DNA of 64,000 nt from NCBI GenBank assembly GCA_030142905.1, contig JASJOG010000024.1, forward strand, positions 385,001 through 449,000. Direction: 5' to 3'. A program made the translations under genes and the position numbers. Under the pieces are notes generated by a model. It ran no database searches, was not told where the DNA came from, and saw only the letters and a list, made by a program, of their open reading frames with translations. Source of the stretch: Heliopora coerulea (lineage: Eukaryota > Cnidaria > Anthozoa > Scleralcyonacea > Helioporidae). This document shows positions 1 to 13,200 of the stretch, piece after piece (the stretch's first letter is position 1; the number at the start of each line of letters is the position of its first letter).

Positions 1-35
1 GCCTCCCCACCACGCCAAGGTAGTAGTCCAGGGAG

Positions 36-36
<1 letters not shown>

Positions 37-95
<59 letters not shown>
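37..95. repeat. (TTA)n microsatellite, likely retrotransposon 3' tail
   Basis: About 19 units of TTA. Read on the minus strand it is a (TAA)n tract just downstream of the RLE retrotransposon fragment, which fits a target-primed retrotransposon tail. Confidence 0.85.
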
Positions 96-186
96 TTCCC
101 CAAACTCAGACAGATCTTATGTCGTCAAAATTAACGTGCAGGAGTGGATCATAACAAATGACCAAGGGTCCTGCAGTTGACACTCC

Positions 187-862
187 TTACCACATTTGTA
201 GTACCCTTCTCAAAATTCGGGCTCTTCGCAAGAGTGTAGTCTTTTGCAGCAACTCAGTTCGAATTTCTACACCAATCTTTGAAATCCAATTTTGCATCTT
301 CTTTGTTACCACACCAAGGGCTTCAACAACAACTGGAATAACTTCCACTTTGTTCATTTCCCAAATCCGCATTATTTCAAATTTCAGTGGCTGATATTTA
401 TCTACCTTCTCGTCTTCCTTCTCCCGCAACCCTGTCATTTCCTGGTACTGCTATGTCAATCAAGAGGCAGTTTTTTCTTCCTTTATCTACCAGTATCAGA
501 TTTGGTCTTCTTGCTGTGATATTCTCATCACATTGGATTCTGAAGTCCCAAAGGAGCTTCACTTTTGCATTTTCCAGCACTACCTTAGGCTTGTGTTCGT
601 ACCATTTCTCAGATCTTTCCATCCCAAACTTCCCACACAATTCCCAATGTACAATGCGTGCAACATTGTCATGCCTCCGCTTGTACTCCTTCTGCGCCAA
701 AATGGTACATGCACTGACTATGTGGGTCACAGTTTCCCCTGCTGCACCACACAATCTGCACAACGGAGAATCTACTGTGTGGTCAGTATTATATTTCACA
801 TACTTAGTGCGTAATGCCTGTTCTTGGGCTGCACAGATCAAGGCCTCTGTTCCAACTCTCAA
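187..862 (-). mobile_element. RLE-type non-LTR retrotransposon 3' end (RT tail, zinc knuckle, endonuclease)
   Basis: On the minus strand, 862-398 encodes a Cys/His motif (CRLCGAAGETVTHIVSAC), then YKRRHDNVARIVHWELCGKF and a restriction-like endonuclease core (ITARRPNLILVDK, then LLIDIAVPG). A second frame, 438-187, carries the C-terminal tail (VVEALGVVTKKMQNWISKIG, LLQKTTLLRRARILRRVL). This is the arrangement of R2/NeSL-type elements with a C-terminal RLE. The usual RPD is RPN here and the two parts are in different frames, so the copy is dead. It is 5' truncated and lies in a gene 1 intron. Confidence 0.8.
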
Positions 863-1169
863 ATCTGATTCTTCGGCACCATAATCTCACTAGTATCGCA
901 ACCCGTAAATATTTAACTCGTTATGAAGCCTTAATTTGATAGGCAATTAAATAGGCGTCTGACTTTGCTCTGACATTATCTTACCCGTGACTTGCACTTT
1001 AGTGAATGGACATTCGGCCAAGATCGCTGCGTCCCTTCTACATGAAGTGCACGTTCTCCCTTAACTATGCTGCTTAATAGTAGCCCACGTCTTACACTCA
1101 ATTAGGTGTCTAACTTTGATGCAGCGTATTTTTTATGCATATATTACCTAATGATATTTGTTCTTTCAG
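863..1169. other. Intron sequence, nothing recognised
   Basis: Between the RLE fragment and the first visible ABCB exon. I see no gene or repeat here apart from the acceptor at 1161-1169. Confidence 0.6.
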
Positions 1170-1283
1170 GTCTTCTTTTCTGTTATGTTTGGATCAATTC
1201 TTGCAGGACAAACCGGACCAAGTATGCAAGGGATTGCTACTGCCAGAGGCGCTGCATTTCATATTTACGCTTTAATCGATCAG
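1170..1283 (+). CDS. ABCB1: ABCB gene 1 exon: end of TMD1 (TM6 region)
   Basis: 114 bases, phase 0 at both ends, bounded by a TTCTTTCAG acceptor and CAG/GTAAAT donor. It encodes 38 residues with [14 protein letters not shown] and the GIATARGAA motif typical of the TM6-to-NBD1 junction of ABCB1 proteins. Upstream exons are outside the window. Confidence 0.93.
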
Positions 1284-4200
1284 GTAAATATCTTAAAATG
1301 TCAGGATTTTATTTATTCTTCATATCTTATTTTGTACATTGGTCTGCTTCATTACTAAAGCCTTTGCTAAAGTATTTCAACATTTCACTTAATGGATCTC
1401 CCATACCTTCTATGGAATTGACCTGTGCTTTTGATCATTTAAGTAATATAACTCGAACTTGGATTTGAACACTGCACTGTTTTATCACATGCAAAGTCGT
1501 CAACGTTTGAAATTCGACCACCACCTCTTGTCCAGAGTTTGGCAGTTATTTCAACTAGTTTCCAAAGAACGCTGCCAAAGAATGAATTTCGGTTTGACAT
1601 GTCCTTATACGAAAATCTTCCTAGAATTACTTTCTGGTTGGAGGATTCATGAAATTGTAATAGAAGCAAACGCAGAAATGTTATTGTTTTAAGTAAAAAT
1701 GTGGAGTTTGCGTTTTCGAAACTCGCGTAGGCATAGAGTAACTAGCGATATTATTGCTAGTCACGTGACCTGGATGGATATTTTTTTTTAATCCACATAA
1801 AAAAGCTCTTTTTGCAATGTTGGTCATTCTACGTTTGAGAAGAAATGAAGAAAGATAAAATAAAGAAAGTAAAATCTAGCGAAATAAAAGTACATTTTGT
1901 TTTCGGGCGCCATGGTCGATGACAAATTCATGTCAATATGGCAACCAAAGACAAAAAGGTATTTTTACTTTAAATTTGTCATTAGCAGCATTAGCACGTT
2001 TACACTCGTTTCTTCTCGTTTGAGCGCAAAATCTGCTTTTAAACAGCATTTTACCATAGTTTAAAGAAAAATCACACTAATCACGTGACCATATACAAAT
2101 TTGAACAATTTGGCCGATAAAAACTCCAGAAATGATACCCTGAGGATAATTCTGAAATAAAAACTCTAGAATTTTACTAAAACTACAACCAAGTATACTT
2201 TTTTGGCATTATAATTCCATATCTGCCAGTTAAATAGAATTGAGTTCATGTTACTTGTTATAGCAAAATGCGTTTTTCCAAGTGGTGCTGGGCGAGGTTG
2301 CTTGGCAATCAGCCAATTAGAAGTTTTCAAGATGCAAACGGGTTCTTATGGCGTCGTGCTTTTTTATACTTATTTATCTAGTTTCTGCTGAAAATGAAAG
2401 TCGTAAGCAGTATGTTGTCGTTAATCTTTTCCAAAACATACCTGTACCTGGTTTGTTTTTCTTCAAATCAACTCGGAAATTTCCCCGCCAAAACTTACCG
2501 ATTTATGCGGCAAACTTATTGCAGGACAGCGCTGCCGATTGGCGGCCACCAATTTTTTTGTACCGGAAAACGACCTCAGCCATAATACTGATAATAAAAA
2601 AATAATTTTTGTTGTTGAGACGAATGTGCGCTCGGCATGTAGCTGCCGCAGTGCGTTGTTGCATGCCTGCTTGCACTTGTCTTGCATGTGATAACTGCGA
2701 AAATATACTAAAGTTCCAAAGCTGTTGCTATCATGGAAACAAAAGATAACTAATCAATCTGACTGACGTCTTATATTTGATAATAGTTGATCTGCTCCGA
2801 GGTACACACCATACTTATAATTACTGAACTCATTAGGAAAACTTCATGAATGTAGACCTTACTAAGTGCAGCCTGCAAAAATAGAAACTGTTTGGGGACT
2901 CACCGTACGGCGTTTTAAATATTGCGCTTAAAGAATCAATGTCGTATTCATGCATTTTTAATTGCTATTAATTTTCGATTCATCGTGCATTTTAAGCTGT
3001 GTGGTGGTGCTTTTGATTTTGTCCTCAAAATTTTTGTTTCGCCACAAATTTTTAGCATCCGTCCATCGACATCTATTCGGACGAGGGTGTGGTTCCGGAA
3101 TCGTTGGAAGGCAAAGTAGACTTCGAAGATGTTTCATTTAAATATCCATCTAGACCTGACATTCCGGTAAGTAACTCATTCTTTCTTTTTTTTCCTTCCC
3201 AATCAGAATTCTTAACATTTTGTCTGTCTTTTTTCTCCTACTTTTTCTCTTAATCAAAATTTCACCGTAGGGCAGGTGCACGGCAAAGGGATACTAGGAC
3301 TATATGGTGTTATATATATATAATTTTATTTTATTTTATTTAGCTTTGCATTAGTTACAATAAGTATTATAGATTAGTTACAAGGTCTTGAATACCGCAA
3401 CAGTTAAAAACCAATTACTGCGGATTCATTGTTGCAATCTTCTGAAGATATTAGGTTTAGTTTTCTTACGAAGAGTGGATTCTTTGAAAAAGAATACCAT
3501 ATCTAAATATTCGTGTCAGTAAGTTAGAGGGAGAAGGTTTACTTCAATTAGCATGTGTTTTGAGGTACTTTTGCTATGGAAGGGAAGACGAAGAATATAT
3601 TTTGTCGCGCGGCGTTGGACATGTTCAAGTTGTTTTATACGTTCAGCTGACTGTGAGGCCCAAACCTGGGTTGCGTATCCAAGATGTGAACAGACGATTG
3701 CCAAGTAGATGATACGTCAGGTGGTGACAGCACAAACCGTAGATGTGGTTCTTCTTACGTACCCCAAAATAGTGTTGGCTTTTGCAGCTTGTGAGTGGAC
3801 CTGCTTCTTCCACGTAGGGTCAGAACACATCCACACCCCAAGGTCTTGTTCATGTTTGCAACACACAAGTTCGGTCTTACCCATTGTGTATGGGATCCTT
3901 ACAAGGTTCATATAAGCAGAATACCAAGTAAAATCCCAGCACATTAAACAAAATTCCAGAGGACAAATAAATCTCAATATATAAAACAAAATCCCAGTTC
4001 ACGAAGCTAAATACCATTACACAACACAAACTTCCGCTGCTTAACACAAGGTCCCAATACACAACGCGAACTCCCGATTTACCCCCCAAAAAAATCCCTG
4101 TACAAAACACAAAATCACAGTACACAACCCAAAATCCTAGCTCAGTAAACGAAATTCTCAGTTCACAAAACAGAATTTCCGAGTACATAAAACCAAATTA

Positions 4201-7200
4201 AAAAAAATATTAGTAAATGAGGGATTTGAAACCACCTGTCAACGGTTTGGGATTTCTTGAGGATAACCAAAGTTTCCTGATTTATTGTTTACTATCCACT
4301 ACGTACCACGTTATACTGAAATTGAAAGAAAACGGTGCATGTGGCATTTAGATCTTCCTGACAAATAAAGTGGGAGAAGTGGTGAACGCTAGTATACGCA
4401 TGGAGAACATGGTGAAGTAAAGATCGTTGGTTCTTAAACGAGAGAGATTGAGCCAAATTCATATTATGGTTGCCAATTATTCGTCTCTCATCGAATGTCA
4501 TCTGGTAAACCGCAGATGTAGGTGATGAACGCTGTTCTACTAAGTTTGTATTTGTCATGGTGGGCGGGGATATTACTAAACTCTTCGGATGTTCGCTGTT
4601 GTTGCGGAATTTACGTGCTTGGAGTGTAATTGTACGCAAGATGATTCAGGAAAAGAATTTTTCGGTTCGTATCTATTTATTTATGTATACGGGAATTCTG
4701 GCTTACTCGCGTTTGCCGTGTGCAAATCTGAGGACTGGTATTTAGTTTGCTCGGTAGCGGCAAGTGTTCAAGTTTAAGGTAATTATGCAATACGCAACTC
4801 TTTGCAAGTAATGTGACTAATATGACCGGTCACTATGATCTGAGTCAAACAAATTTGACTTTTTGTTTTGAAAATTTTACCAATCATTGACCGTTCACCG
4901 GCCGTTATTGTAAGCCTTGCTAAGTATCCACAAGGATAATCGTTAAAAAAAAAATTTATCCTTTTCCTCAGTTGTCTCCATTCTCAGAATCATGTTCATC
5001 CTGGCTTTTAAAATGTAAATAGTAAGCTAAGCAAAATGGTTTATTCCTGGAGCCGGTGGGTGGGTAGAAGTCATTTGAGACATTGATGGAGGAAGACGTC
5101 ATATATTGAGGGGACTAATTCTTAAACAAAGAAGGACAATGGTGGTTCATCCAGCTAACTTTCCTGCAAAATTTCACAGTTAAATAAAGAAATATGTCTA
5201 GCAGTACTTCTGTATTTTGACTCCGTCAAAAATATCATAGAGGATAGAAGTTTCCAACATATTAGTAAATCCAGGTTTTTAGCGCTACTATCTGTGTATA
5301 AATTACGAGACATTAGTTATGTTTATAGTTCAGTTTTCACCGCAAAACCTACGTTTAGTCCTAATTCCTTTTCAGTGTAGTAAAACGCCTATGTAGACGT
5401 TGAAAGATGGTATCGTTTTCGCTAACCACCGGCTGCTTTTATTCGCTACACGTAATGTTTCCGGCATACGCTTTGGATGGACGGTACAGGCATGCGCCGC
5501 TTAAATATTACACTCTGTCACATATGTCGCTCACATTTCTCCGGCTAAATATCACAGATTCCCCAAATTTCTTACATTCGACTAAACATCACACAATTGA
5601 CTTCACTCTTATTTTTAGGTATTAAATGCGTTCACACTATCGATTTCAAGTGGTCAAAGAGTTGCTCTTGTTGGTGAAAGTGGATGTGGCAAAAGTACTG
5701 TAGTTAAACTTATACAAAGGTTTTACGACGTGGAAGGGGGGCAGGTTAGTTAAACAGTTCCTTTTTTATTTGACTACTGACTTGTAGTTGTCCTGGTAAA
5801 TAAACAAAAAACTCAAAAGTAGTTCTACTCATAATCGTACTTGTGAGTTTTGTATTCAATTTTTCTCTAATACTATATATATATATATTCTCTTATGATC
5901 GACATTGCTTGCTCCAAATACTTCCGATGGACATTTTGTGTCTGAATTTGAGGGATGCATTAAACCGTTATATATTACCAAAAAGACACATAGAAATGAA
6001 AAGAGGAGATCAATATTTGGTGACCTAGGAAAACTTTTGGCGGGTTAAATTAAGAATGTCTAAGATTTGGAAATCACCTGGCATTTAAAAGTTGCTAATA
6101 AGATCTGTTTAAGCTCACTCATTTTAAACATTCAACGTCTTTATGTTCTGTTGCAAGCACATTTTACTGTATAGTATTAATTATTTCCTGGTTAAAGATC
6201 TCGAGATAACTCTTGCTAAGGTATCAGTCGACGTGACTGGTGAGAACTGGAATCGGTCGATTTACGAAGTCTTTGCTGATCATCATTTGACATTTTTAAA
6301 CGTTCGTTTCGTGTATTTTTATGAAGAGAAAAATGTGTTTTTTTCCTCAGTAAGAAAAGCTTGTGCGAACGAGAGCAATCAAAACATGAGCAAGGGGGAA
6401 CAAGAAAATACACATCCTGTTTATTACAAAGTCGTTGTTGCGAAACCGTAATTGCTCAGTGCAATAAAAGTAGATCCACCATAGCTGAACCGAACGCATA
6501 AAAAGTAAAAAATAATCATAACGCGTTAAAAAAAATAAAAAATGTTGGGTAGTGAATAAAATAAAACAAACAAACAATAAAAAAAGTACAGAACAGTACT
6601 ATCATCGGATGTGATAAGAATTTCATGCATCATCTACAACTAAAATACAGGTTGAATTTCTCTTCGACGTCAATAATGGTGAATGTGCATTCAGTCATTT
6701 CCAAGTTTTGGATTGACTCAATTTTATCGTCGGTGACTTTTACGTTGTTAACGTTAGTACCGACCAACCTTTTTGCGCGTATTCATTACTTCAGTTCAGC
6801 TCAAAAATATGCACAATAACACTGAATAGCTTTTGCTTTTTGCAGTTCCAAAAATGTCCCACTACTATCACATCTCATAAATAAACGAGTCTGAAAAATC
6901 TCGGTTTCGTTGACAGCTTCATTAACGCCAGTACGCTGAAACTTCTCGTAGCCTGTCGATTTTAAATTTTTAACTTTAAAATGTAAGCAAATCCCTTTTC
7001 TTCAATTGTCGCATCGTCGTGCCTTTTGATACCAATTTAAAGGACAAAGTCTCTTATTTATAGAACATCAGTATTAATTTGTAAGATATGTAACTTTATA
7101 TTATCTTTACTATGGATTGATTTTGTACTGATTTCAGTTTTTTTAAGTTTGAATGTATCTTTTTGGGGGATTTTCTCCCAGTCCTATAGTATTTAATCCA

Positions 7201-10200
7201 GGTTATTTATTTCAATCTGTTAAAATCACTGAGTCCTGAATGAGTTCTTTACCTTGAACCTTCCTCTTCATCTCTTTGTTGTACCCCCAGCGGCAGATTA
7301 AGGGAGGGCCCTTTGGGCACTTGCCAGGGATCCTCGCACGATTTTTGGTGTAGCCACTATTTTTAGAGAGTTAGTTTTGGGGCTAGAAATTAAACACGGG
7401 GAGTCCGTTTGAATTGTTGCAGCAAAGTAACAGTGAAATAGTCTAAATAGCCCCTAGTATCTAGCAAACAACCGATCGCCCAGCCTGGAAAATTTCCACT
7501 TTCCAAAGCTTTCTTGACCTAAAATTTTTATGAGAACTTTGAGGTTTCAACTGGGTCTATAAGATGTAAATAATACGCTATGTAAGATGGCGAACTTGTG
7601 ATTTGTTCCACGTGCTCATCTTTTAACTGTTTGCATAGCTATATCCCTTAAAATATGAGGACTATAAGTAAACAAATCAGTTTTCAGTCACAAAATGATG
7701 AACGTCTTACTTTAGAAATTGATTATTAATTATTAATTAGTATTTAGACATTTTATGCATACAAATATTTTATATATACCATATGAGTTCCAGACTTCTA
7801 TGTACATGTACTTATGTCTACATTGAAATTGTTTTGACTTGTTGTCTTGTTTAAATGAATACCATATAAGAGTGTGATTAAAGGATTTAGTGGTTAAATA
7901 TGAAACGAATTACAATCACAGTATATTGTCTTTTCGTCGCGCATTTTATGACTAATACAAATATCCGACTACCCTTTCTGCTAACCCTTTACTTTAGACT
8001 TACCATTTCCAGTAAACCTACCGTGAGTAGGGTTTGCTAGAAATGTGCCTGGAGCCCCGAAAAATGCTTAATCCGCCCCTGCATATCCCTTGCACCTGGA
8101 TGAACGTATAAATTAGCAGAACTCCATTTAAGATGTTATATTTGACATATTTAAAAATCAATGCATATATGCACCAGATTTACATATACAGTACATTTAC
8201 TCAAGAATGTAGCCTAGCATACGTTGTATTTTTTAACAGGAACCTTGCTTCTCTCGGATTTCGTAGACAAAAGGATACCTCCAATTGATCAAGGAAGCCT
8301 TAATATCATGGCATCCAGAAATCTCACAGATCTTTTATTATTGTAATAAATCGTAAATAGCATTTCAATTTTCGATATTTAGGTGACTGTTGATGGCCAA
8401 AATGTTAAAGCTTTGAATTTAAAGTGGCTTCGGCGACACATTGGGGTGGTAAATCAAGAACCTGTGTTATTTGCAACCACAATTGCTGAGAATATTCGAT
8501 ACGGAAGAGATGGAGCCACCCAGGAAGATGTAGAAAACGTAGCAAAGATGGCCAATGCACACGATTTTATTATGGAATTGCCAAAGGTATGTTCTTGTTA
8601 TGTTGTGTGGAAGTCCATCTGTTTGTCAGTCTGTCTATCTGTTTTTCTGACATTTTAATTATATGTCTTCGTGTTTTTCTTTGTGCATTGACGAAGTGAC
8701 TACATTCCATTGATAGCCGTGAATATCAAATCGTTAATTTTTAGGGTTACGAGACGATGTGTGGTGAACGGGGTGCTCAATTAAGCGGTGGGCAAAAGCA
8801 ACGGATTGCCATTGCTCGAGCATTGATCAGGAACCCAAAAATTTTATTGTTGGATGAAGCTACATCAGCTTTGGACGTTGAAAGTGAATCAATTGTGCAA
8901 GACGCCCTTGATAAGGTGTGGCTGAGATTGAGTTGATTTTTCTGCGTGAGATTGACATTTTGATAAGATCATGTTTTCATCTTATACAGGCTGGCCAAGA
9001 TCGTACGACTATCGTAATTGCACATCGGCTTTCTACAGTCCGAGATGCAGACATGATTGTAGCCGTTCGGCAAGGAAGCGTCGCCGAAACTGGAACACAT
9101 GATGAGCTAATGGCTAAGAATGGCGTTTACAAAGAACTAGTGACGTTACAGGTTTGTGTGGATTACTTATGCTTCTGACAAACGCTTCAGTCTTCTCCAG
9201 CATTGGAAATACTTATTTTATTTCGAAACATATATCAGTGATCTGTTTAGCAAATTATATAGTTGTGTTAGTGGCCTGATTAATCAAGCCCTCGTTAATT
9301 TATTTGGTAGAATAATGGTTTAAATGATATTTTGTTGTGTATCTCTTTATGTTAGACTTTTGAAGAAGAGGCCGATAAAGATGATGTTGAAGAGGAAGAT
9401 GAACGTAAGTTTTTTCTTTTCATTAATATTTGTAATATTAATGAATTTTCCAGACATTCCAACATTATTCGTTGGCATGCCTGGAAGGTTTTTTTTTATT
9501 CCTGATAAAGATCGAGGTTGTTATAATCCCAGTTTTTATTAATTTCAAAAATCTCACAACGACTCATAAAGAACCAACGAGAGGTCACTCTCGTGGTATT
9601 CTCGAAAACTTGGTGGTTATTTTAGGATTCAGCTTTTAACATGAGAATCTTGCAAAGCTATATGAAAAGAGCGAGCAGAAGGACAGGACGGCTGGATCAA
9701 TTTCTGGTCGTGTAAAATCTTTAGGTTTTCTAGAGAAGTTGATAATCGTACTAACATAAGAGATATTTCCTTTTAAAAGTTAATGAAGCCTCATAGAATC
9801 AAAATCCGTAAAGCCTGATGTCCACTAGGCGGAATTTCCCCCGCGGACAAAATTTTTTTTTTGTTTTTCTTATCAGTTTTGGTTGAAAGCTCATAAGACA
9901 GAGAAATTTATATTAATGCTCATGGGAATACCTAATAGGCAACTTGTGGGCAGGAAATTATTGACATGACTTTGTTTTACCCTAGTAAAACAATGAAAGT
10001 GTAATTTCATGCGGTAAGATACATATTGTTGAATATAAAGAAAAGTGGAAGAAATCGAAGAATAAAATTCAAGAAAAATATAATCGAACAGATATGCAAT
10101 GATAAGATATTAAAAGCATTAGAACTTCAAACATTGCCAATCCGAACCCGCTGTTCATACGAACTACCCAAGAAAAACGTATCGTCGAAAAACAGTGTAT

Positions 10201-13200
10201 ATATCACGATTGAAGACAATGCCATCAGTGATGATTACCGAATGTAATTGGGAATACACTAGTGACCTATTGCGTGCGAGCCGTCTGTATCTGTGCCAGT
10301 TGATTAACTGCCTTCACAACTACCTTCAGCGTGACCACCATGTTCGAGTCCAGCTTTTCCGCTGGTGCAATTCCGATTGAAGCTGGAGAAAAGGGTGCAA
10401 TCAGTTTATCAGCCTCGTTTTCGGGCGGTTTAACAACCTGTATGAGGGGTGTCGCGAAAATGGTCCTGGCATTAGCCCATCACAAGACAGTCGGGATTTC
10501 TGGGTGAATACCCGGGAGTCTCTGGTTCGTTTTTCCATCTCTGCCTTTTGACTTGGATTATAAATGAAAAATGAAAAATATTCAACGCTATACTGACTGA
10601 TTGATGAAATGAATGTTATATACGATGTATATGTGGGAACTTTGTGATATCACGGACGATGTTGCAAGCCCATTTCGTGAGAAAAATGATTTATGAAGCC
10701 AAGACAGGAATCGCACCTACAACGTTCTAATGACCGATGAAATGCTTTGACTGTAAGCTACCAGATGGAGAGCTTAGGGCCCATTACACGGTGTTGAATC
10801 TGTTTGAATCCATATTGAAACTAGTGCAGATCAATTGCATTAACTCTATGTCGGATAAGAAATTGTTCGTTTTACTTTCTGTTTACACTGTGCCGGATTA
10901 GGCGCGATTTTTGTAGTGCACATGCGCACTTTCATTAACATGTGACAAGTAGCCTGGAGACGAAAAAGAATAAACATTGACATTCAGAAGTTTCCTTCCA
11001 CTCGTTAGCTGGCATGATATCCTTGAAGTTATTCCACCAAACACTGGTTCCACCAGGTGTAATCCTATGCTAACGCTTTCTAGCTTTTTTACCCCTGCCT
11101 TTTAATTACTCTGTATAGCAGCTGGAATTCCCTGCTGTTACGACTATTAATAATGGAGGCGAACCTTTGTCTTTGCAGTTCATACGAAATATCCGAAAAT
11201 ACAACCAAAATAGGATTCGCCGCTGCAGTAAATATGATTGGAACAAATATGTTTTGTATGCCATACATGCTTTCTTGTGGTGTACTTCGTTGTTTTGTGT
11301 ATTGCACGCCAAAGTTGGTCCAGATCGATGGTGTTTACATTGTTGCGGATCAAATCTCACCCTGTACAAAACCGAACTAATTCGCTTTCCTCGCAGGAAA
11401 AAAACACTAGTCCGGTTAAGTGGTACAAAAGTCGTTCGAACAACCAGGTAACATTCAGATACGCGACGCTGATCCGCACTATTTTTAAAGCGGACCCAAA
11501 CTGATGCAGCACCAACATGGCGGCTCTGATTAGCAAAAACACCCTATATTGAATAGTTTCAACTCTCATATGATTTGGCATATTATTATATCGTCTATAA
11601 CAATTCGCGACAAGTCAGTGACCTTTCTTTGACCACTGAAGTTGGGGATACGTATTGTGCATTTGGGAACTGAGCTTTATCCTTCCGAAATTTGGTCAAA
11701 CGTTTATACAGATAAACTAGTTTCATATAAACTGGAAGTCTGTCGTTGTCATCATATGTTTGTAAAAAAATCGTCAGGTACCGTGTAAGCGGAATTACTG
11801 TTACCATTTTTTACGAAAGGTATTAACTTGATATTGCTAATGCATCATAAGCGAAATCACTTGTATTACATTCAGGATATATGACAATTACCTCGTAGGT
11901 CCGGTTGTTTCCAGTCTAATTTATTGCATCTCCTCCATGGCCATACTGCTTTATAACGTACTATTTACAACGCACATGAGTTGCTTATAATGCTACCAGT
12001 CGCGAATAAACGGGATCAGAAGAAGATAGCCTCCTCCGAATTACCTCATTCGTTTTCTTTAACACGGTAACTTGTCCTAAACTTTTAATATAAAAAAAAC
12101 TGTGTTAAAATAAAGTTCATCATCATCATCATCATCAAAAATGAACTTTTAGTGCATCGGAATTAAATCTAATTTTCATGTGAATAGGTTCGCTACGGGC
12201 TTTAATGACTTGGAAATGGCCTTTTGCTGTAAGACGTAACTTATTCGTTTTATATTTCAACGAGAACTTTTTATTGGAATTAATACAAATTTTACTAAAA
12301 TGTGGCCATGGAAAGGAAGGTCCACATGTTTTTAGCACTGGTAAAGTTTGAAGTTTTATCTGTGGCATGTTTTCTGTTAACTTGACAGCAATCAAGAATG
12401 GAGACGGTCCGATTATACATACCAGAAGTCCTTCTCCTGAAAGACAAGTCAGTAAGGTTGCATTAGAAAGACAATCATCTCACAAACCCACAGTTAAGCC
12501 ATCTATAAAGGTAAGGAAAATCATGGTAGAAATCCCCTCTTTATAGTACAAGGGAAGATTTTGATAAACTCCAGATACTGGTGGCAATTTCCGCAAGCAT
12601 TCCTTGTTAATTTAGGAATTGGTGTAAGCGAAAGTGTTTGACATTTGATCCTTGAAATTCTATTTATCATCTACTTCAACCAAAAAGAAATGGGTTTGAC
12701 TTAAGAACCAGTGTGCATAATCTACGGGCCGTAGGGACCTGTTCATTTTTGTACACCAAGACAAAAACACTAACCAAAGCCTGAACATCCGTGCGCCTGT
12801 CCTTGCATCTTCCACGTTTATGTCGCGGTAAAAAGAAAATGTGGAGTGGGGTATTGTCTAGTATTGGCGCCAGACAATTGTTCAAAACGGGGGAAGGAAA
12901 CATGGTGGATTTCTTCCAGAAAGATCGGATTCTTGTTCAGTTATCAGGAAGTTGATTGACTGGATCATGAAGTTGATCGGATTCAACTATCCGTCTGCTT
13001 CATGTGAACTTCTAATGGAGTTCAGGTCAACCGCAGAATTGAGGAAAGATCAATAAGGAGTTCAGAGTTTAAATATTTAAGAGTCTTCAATTTGTGTTTA
13101 TCGCTGAAGAGTAAGCAGATATCAACTGCCGTTCGACTTTCTTCGCTAAGTACTACAAGGAAAATCGTTAGTTCAGTGAAAATGTTTGCAATAAAAGTAG

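Noticed and set aside
387..884. 165-codon plus-strand frame
   Set aside because: It lies antisense to the RLE retrotransposon reading on the minus strand, which has recognisable motifs.
3877..4188. 103-codon minus-strand frame
   Set aside because: It is the degenerate minisatellite read through; the residues repeat with the DNA unit.
10776..10930. Possible MITE (ATTACACGGTGTTGAA and GTTTACACTGTGCCGGATT)
   Set aside because: The two words do not form inverted complements.
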